This document shows, in pieces, positions 6,661 to 10,576 of a stretch of DNA of 10,576 nucleotides. How positions within the stretch are numbered: position 1 is the first letter of the stretch; each line of letters starts with the position of its first letter. The DNA is from CAILZL01 sp050181835 (GTDB taxonomy: Bacteria > Pseudomonadota > Gammaproteobacteria > Steroidobacterales > Steroidobacteraceae). Under the pieces are notes generated by a model. The model did not search any database, was not told where the DNA came from, and was given only the letters and a program-made list of their open reading frames with translations. The position numbers were made by a program, and so were the translations under genes. The stretch lies in NCBI GenBank assembly GCA_050181835.1, contig JBFXCU010000039.1, positions 1-10,576 of the forward strand. Direction: 5' to 3'.

Positions 6661-9335
6661 AACAAGGTTCCTTCTACACAATCAGTTAGTTCCGCCACCA
6701 AGTTTTTATCGGCTTCCAATTCCTCCATAATCTTGCCCAAGCTTTTCTTCGTGCCCATATCATCGACCGGCACGGTCGTATCCTTCGGCAATCGGCCATC
6801 TTCGGCAATCTCCTTCACATCGGCAATCAATTGATCAAGCTTTTCCGGCGGCTGATTTTCTAATAATTCGTGCTCGGCCCTTATTTCCGCAGGTTCAAGA
6901 GAGCGTGGGTTGTCAACCAGCGATCCGCTGTCGCGAGGCGTATTGATTCGCTCCATACGGTCATCAATTGATTCTCGGACAGCCCGGAGAAATTCTCTAG
7001 TGGCGTCACCGGGCCTGGCTCCGTCTTTGAGCTTTCGGGCAGCGTCGGTGAGGGCGTCGGAGATTGGCCCTTTTCGGCTAGCGAGCTTTTGGACGAGATT
7101 TGCGACTTTGGCATCTTCGGTCATCCTTTCTAAATTCGATTCGCGGGAGAGCACATTGCCCGCCCCTTCAATACGATCTGCCTGATTCACCAGGGTGGAA
7201 AAAACCTGTTTATCCTTTTTCAGGGCTTTAAGGGAAGCATCCATTACTTTGGCCCGCTCGGCAAACAGGCTTTCCGAAATAACCTCATCGCCAAAAAGCG
7301 TGCTTTGCTTTGTGCTAGTGACTTCGGTATCGGCCACTTGGCGCACGATTGTTTCCGCCTGAACAGCGTTATCCGGTTTGACTTTATTCAATACCCGGAT
7401 TGCTGCTTCTTGAAACTTAGGATCAGAAACGATGCGGCCTACAATAGCCCCATAATTTTCCGGCACCAGGCCATTGACCACCATCGAGAATGGTTCATCG
7501 GCGAGCTCGGCCAAAGCCCTTCCCTGCCGCACCAAGGCGCTGGTAGGGGGCAAGGGAGGCAGATTGGCATCCCGGGCCGAGCGTAAGATTTTGGCAGCGT
7601 CGATTGGGGTGCCGGTGCCTTCCGCGATGTTCTTTAAAGCGGCATGGCGGCGCACCATCTCCGGCGTCCAGCCATCAGCCTCGCGCAACACTCTTGCATT
7701 AAGATAGGCATCAGGAAATCTTTTGGCTAAAGCTAGGCGTTGATGACCATCGGCAATGAATCTTTTACCATCAGCGCGCTCATAGACTAAAGCGATCCCT
7801 GAAAAATCTTGCTGCCATTGATCGACACCCTTGAGCCGGTCGGTAACGCCAAGTTCATCCCCGCCCTGCTTAAACTGGAATGTTTTGGCGTCAACCTCAA
7901 CCGTTGCTGGATCGACACGCTCAAGGCCTTCGACATAAGGAGGTCTGGTCTTATCTAGGATTATACCTGGTTCAGGAATTGGCCCATCTTCATTCAAAGC
8001 CTTCATCGCTTGATCATAGTTTTTAATATGCTGCTCCGGTAGTCCAGTCGGGTTAGCCGGTGCTACCTTTTTCTTTGCCCATTTATAAAATTCCTGTATC
8101 GTTTTTGCATCACCGTTGCTTTTAAAAAACACACTTCTATTGGCTTCAAGAGCGCCTGGGCCAATGAAGCTTGTAATTGGGGCCCTGGAATCTGCGTTAA
8201 TCGCGTTTAGAACGTTAACAGCGCCCCTTGGGCCCAGGAAGTGGGCAATGTATAGGCTAGTATCATCAACGGCTATCCCAGCGGCTTCTAATGCGTTTTG
8301 GCTGCGCTTTGTATAAGCCTTGAATTGCGTCTCTTGGTAGGCCTCATTAAGCCGTGGATCAGGCTGGCCTTCGATGATAGGTGGAACCCCGGTCTCTTTA
8401 GCCAGGTCATTCCATGTGCTATCGATGAATTGGTATTTGCCGGTAGCGCTGGATGTGGCTGCTTTGGCCGCTATATTTCCGCCGCTTTCTGCTTGGGCCA
8501 CACGGGAAGCATAGGAGCTGGGATTATCTTCGTTTATGGTTTCATGCGCACGTTCATGCACTATTGCCGTGGTGCGCTCGGCTGGCGTCCCCGTGTTGCG
8601 AAGGGTGCGTAGGTAGTTGAATCCCTTTTTTACGCCAATAGTGCCGCCAGCAACACCAGCGCCAAAAACAGCAGCGCCAGTAACGTCCGTGATAAAATCA
8701 CCCACATCCCGCTTAAATCCAAGCTCGCTTGCGACAGTTCGCTTGTATGGCTCGGATAAGATCTCAACGGCGGAATTCAATGCGGCTTCACGGGCGACGA
8801 AAGAAAGCCCGCCCGATTCAGGGCCAAGTAGTAGCGATCCAACTGTCACGGCCACGTTGACAGGATCTTGCGCGCCAGCGACCAAACTCCCAGCAAATCC
8901 AGCCAGGCTCGCCGATAGGGTGTTGTAGTCACTTGCTAGGGCCCAATCCTGCTGAGCTGCCCTTGCCTTATCATAAGCCCGCTTCTTGATCTCTTCGGGG
9001 TTGATGGGCGTGAAACCAGGAAACTCATTCTTGTTTCGGTCAAGAAACTCATTGATCATGGCCACTTGGGTAGAAGAGTTGCCCATATTCGGGCCGTGAT
9101 ATTTCATGCTGTCAAAGTAAACCGGGTTAGCAAAACGCTTGCCGGTGCGCTCTTCAATATCTTTCAGCACAAGCTCGTACTCATCTCGGATGGCGTTCTC
9201 TAGTGCGCCTACATTACGAGTGCGCATCGTTTCATCATAGGCCAAGGAGAAGGCTTCGCCCGTTTCCGTAGGTGGCCGCTCCGATGGTGTCCGAAGGGCG
9301 TTACCAAGCTGATCTTGGTTCTTATAGGTGAACAT
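6657..9335 (-). CDS. Ejected virion protein: lytic transglycosylase plus ParB/ddrB-like domain
   Basis: Predicted virion-carried peptidoglycan hydrolase, 892 residues. ATG 9335 is chosen because it overlaps the previous stop as TGATG; ATG 9392 would add 19 residues lying wholly within the previous gene. An N-terminal region is followed by two Gly/Ala-rich hydrophobic stretches (about 139-171 and 214-237) that may insert into membrane. The SLT-type transglycosylase domain spans about 274-420: RVAQAESGGN with the likely catalytic Glu283, SATGKYQFIDSTW, and YIAHFLGPRGA. A ParB/ddrB-like domain follows at about 471-556, with IADGHQRLALAKRF as the signature, then PPTSALVRQGRALAEL and NYGAIVGRIV, features of the polyvalent-protein ParB-like family. 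The C-terminal 200 residues are charged and helical. Its likely job is to be ejected with the DNA and open the cell wall locally. The role of the ParB-like part is unknown. Confidence 0.85.
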   Translation of the reverse strand: MFTYKNQDQLGNALRTPSERPPTETGEAFSLAYDETMRTRNVGALENAIRDEYELVLKDIEERTGKRFANPVYFDSMKYHGPNMGNSSTQVAMINEFLDRNKNEFPGFTPINPEEIKKRAYDKARAAQQDWALASDYNTLSASLAGFAGSLVAGAQDPVNVAVTVGSLLLGPESGGLSFVAREAALNSAVEILSEPYKRTVASELGFKRDVGDFITDVTGAAVFGAGVAGGTIGVKKGFNYLRTLRNTGTPAERTTAIVHERAHETINEDNPSSYASRVAQAESGGNIAAKAATSSATGKYQFIDSTWNDLAKETGVPPIIEGQPDPRLNEAYQETQFKAYTKRSQNALEAAGIAVDDTSLYIAHFLGPRGAVNVLNAINADSRAPITSFIGPGALEANRSVFFKSNGDAKTIQEFYKWAKKKVAPANPTGLPEQHIKNYDQAMKALNEDGPIPEPGIILDKTRPPYVEGLERVDPATVEVDAKTFQFKQGGDELGVTDRLKGVDQWQQDFSGIALVYERADGKRFIADGHQRLALAKRFPDAYLNARVLREADGWTPEMVRRHAALKNIAEGTGTPIDAAKILRSARDANLPPLPPTSALVRQGRALAELADEPFSMVVNGLVPENYGAIVGRIVSDPKFQEAAIRVLNKVKPDNAVQAETIVRQVADTEVTSTKQSTLFGDEVISESLFAERAKVMDASLKALKKDKQVFSTLVNQADRIEGAGNVLSRESNLERMTEDAKVANLVQKLASRKGPISDALTDAARKLKDGARPGDATREFLRAVRESIDDRMERINTPRDSGSLVDNPRSLEPAEIRAEHELLENQPPEKLDQLIADVKEIAEDGRLPKDTTVPVDDMGTKKSLGKIMEELEADKNLVAELTDCVEGTLL
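6669..6675 (-). promoter_or_regulatory. Ribosome binding site for the 824-residue virion protein
   Basis: AGAAGGA on the minus strand, 8 bases before ATG 6660. It lies inside the end of the previous gene and decides the start at 6660 instead of 6681, which would sit upstream of this site. Confidence 0.65.
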
Positions 9336-10576
9336 CAGTTGGCCCCGGCGAAGGTCTTTAGGTTGAGCTCTGCCGGGATCGGGCGGCCCCATTTATCCTT
9401 GCGGATCTGCCCGTTTTGATCAGCAAGAAAAACAGTCTGTCCATTAAGGGTATCACCAATGTCGATTTTCAAAATATACCGACCATCGCCAGCCCATTCC
9501 ATGATCCCGCGATTGTGAATAAGGTCAGCCGTGACTTCCTTGCCATTTAAATGCACCAAGCGATACCCTCCCGCTGCCGCCCGGAATGCGTCATAATCCA
9601 TAGATTCGACTAGGCTGCTAAAGTCGCCCTCACTCATCCCGCGCCTTGGCACAATGGTTTTGATGCCGTTGAATTCTACCACCCCGCCCGTCACCATATC
9701 GATTGAGCGCTTGAAAACGTCGTTTTGCTCGGCCATCGATTTGCTGGTGATACGGGGATCGCGCTTGGCAATATCAGCATGGATAGCAAGAGAGGCCTGA
9801 TATACCGCGTTGCGCAGCGTGTCATCGCCCTGTAGAGCCGTCCCCACATGATCGCGGAAGGTATCCGGGTAGAATTCCCCGCTGCCCAAAATATTCTTAT
9901 CGGCCTGTATAGCGAGGTCCCCCAGCAAGACTTGGCGCGCAACTTCCGGCGCGTCGTCTGATATTGCCATTGCCAGGGCCATCGCAGGACGCTCTTGCCC
10001 GAGTTGTCGCATGGCACGCAAAGCAAGATCATGGCCAAGGCCTTCTTTGAGACTGCCGTAGAGTGCGATCTTGCCTTCCGAATCCATCCCATCGAAAAGC
10101 CGGATCAATCGGTCTTTCTCGGCTGGAACAAGGGGGTTGGATTGCGCGCTCATCAGATTGTCAATCTTCGCCACATCCTGGGCCCGCTTTTGCAGCGTTG
10201 CCGGATTGGCAGGATCAATCGCATCAAAGGTTATCAAGCCCCGCTTTTGAGCCACTTGCAAAGTGTCGCCGCTATCTACAGCCGAGATCGTTTGCTTGTA
10301 GATCGCATCCATCTTTTCCCGAAGCCTTAGCGTGTCCCCTGTTTGGTTGGGAGCCGCCATGGTCTCGGCCAAAGCCGCTTCTTGCTCCTGGGGAGACAAA
10401 AGCGAAAACTGCCTCATGGTGGTGCGAGCGGCTAAAGCCGCTTGGGTATCTGAAATCAAGCTAGCATCGCCGGTAGCTTGGGCAATCCGTAGGACTTGAT
10501 CATCCTCCATCGCATAATTCTCACCAGCCCACCAAACCGCTTGCGCATCTTTAACCTGCTTTTTTGCAGCTTCTTG
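9335..10576 (-). CDS. Large virion protein, C-terminal 413 residues (5' end outside window)
   Basis: The frame is open to the right edge; ATG 10510 is internal, since the 22 codons before it (including VKDAQAVWWAGENYAM) read as ordinary protein. The visible part is mostly helical, with many Ala, Asp and Gln, and a C-terminal section (about 300-413) with more beta character, including GGYRLVHLNG, EWAGDGRYILKIDIGDT and VFLADQNGQIRKDKWG. No catalytic motif, signal peptide or membrane helix is seen. It stops with TGA overlapping the next ATG (TGATG), so the two are translationally coupled. Its position before the transglycosylase protein corresponds to T7 gp15 (internal core protein), and such large helical proteins are typical of ejected core components. 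Function is inferred from position only. Confidence 0.7.
   Translation of the reverse strand, partial: QEAAKKQVKDAQAVWWAGENYAMEDDQVLRIAQATGDASLISDTQAALAARTTMRQFSLLSPQEQEAALAETMAAPNQTGDTLRLREKMDAIYKQTISAVDSGDTLQVAQKRGLITFDAIDPANPATLQKRAQDVAKIDNLMSAQSNPLVPAEKDRLIRLFDGMDSEGKIALYGSLKEGLGHDLALRAMRQLGQERPAMALAMAISDDAPEVARQVLLGDLAIQADKNILGSGEFYPDTFRDHVGTALQGDDTLRNAVYQASLAIHADIAKRDPRITSKSMAEQNDVFKRSIDMVTGGVVEFNGIKTIVPRRGMSEGDFSSLVESMDYDAFRAAAGGYRLVHLNGKEVTADLIHNRGIMEWAGDGRYILKIDIGDTLNGQTVFLADQNGQIRKDKWGRPIPAELNLKTFAGAN

Noticed and set aside
9336..9392. ATG 9392 as the start of the transglycosylase protein
   Set aside because: It would add 19 residues fully overlapping the previous gene; the TGATG junction at 9335 is a standard coupled start.

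Overview
The window is phage DNA, most likely the late-gene end of a temperate T7-like podovirus or an integrated prophage. A tyrosine recombinase gene on the plus strand enters from the left edge (1-1172). The rest, about 9.4 kb, is one tightly packed minus-strand operon that enters from the right edge and runs towards the integrase. Read in its direction of transcription it encodes: the C-terminal 413 residues of a large virion protein; an 892-residue ejection-type protein with a lytic transglycosylase domain and a ParB/ddrB-like domain; an 824-residue virion protein; a tail fibre with a T7 gp17-like N-terminal domain; a class II-type holin; an SleB-type cell wall hydrolase; a 57-residue one-helix membrane protein; and a nested pair of spanin-like genes.

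This order (internal virion proteins, tail fibre, holin, lysis enzymes, Rz/Rz1) resembles the right arm of T7-like phages. The differences are that an endolysin sits next to the holin and that an integrase is present. The lipoprotein spanin (core motif SDFCLIA...HN...LC), the SleB endolysin and the small TPSTKDD membrane protein resemble lysis cassettes I associate with phages and prophages of Alphaproteobacteria. With a base composition that looks close to 50% GC, this suggests an alphaproteobacterial host. That is an inference and the species cannot be told from this window.

Gene packing is extreme. Start and stop codons overlap at 9335-9337 (TGATG), 6657-6660 (ATGA), 2374-2376 (TAATG) and 2117-2124. 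Several starts given here are therefore internal to the longest open frames, where coupling or a Shine-Dalgarno site supports them. The only non-coding spacer above 50 bases inside the operon is 4129-4185, ahead of the tail fibre, and it carries a strong ribosome binding site. No stretch above 300 bases lacks a gene. I saw no tRNA, CRISPR array, insertion sequence or clear rho-independent terminator, not even where the two transcription units collide at about 1041-1240.

The genes divide into three jobs. The three large proteins should be packaged in the capsid and ejected to open the cell wall and form a channel for DNA. The fibre binds the host surface. The lysis cassette disrupts inner membrane, peptidoglycan and outer membrane in turn. 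The integrase would handle lysogeny. No terminase, capsid, portal, polymerase or repressor gene lies in the window. I see no clearly new system. The points most worth a second look are the transglycosylase-ParB-like fusion, the spanin tail that runs antisense into the integrase, and the duplicated repeat block in the tail fibre.
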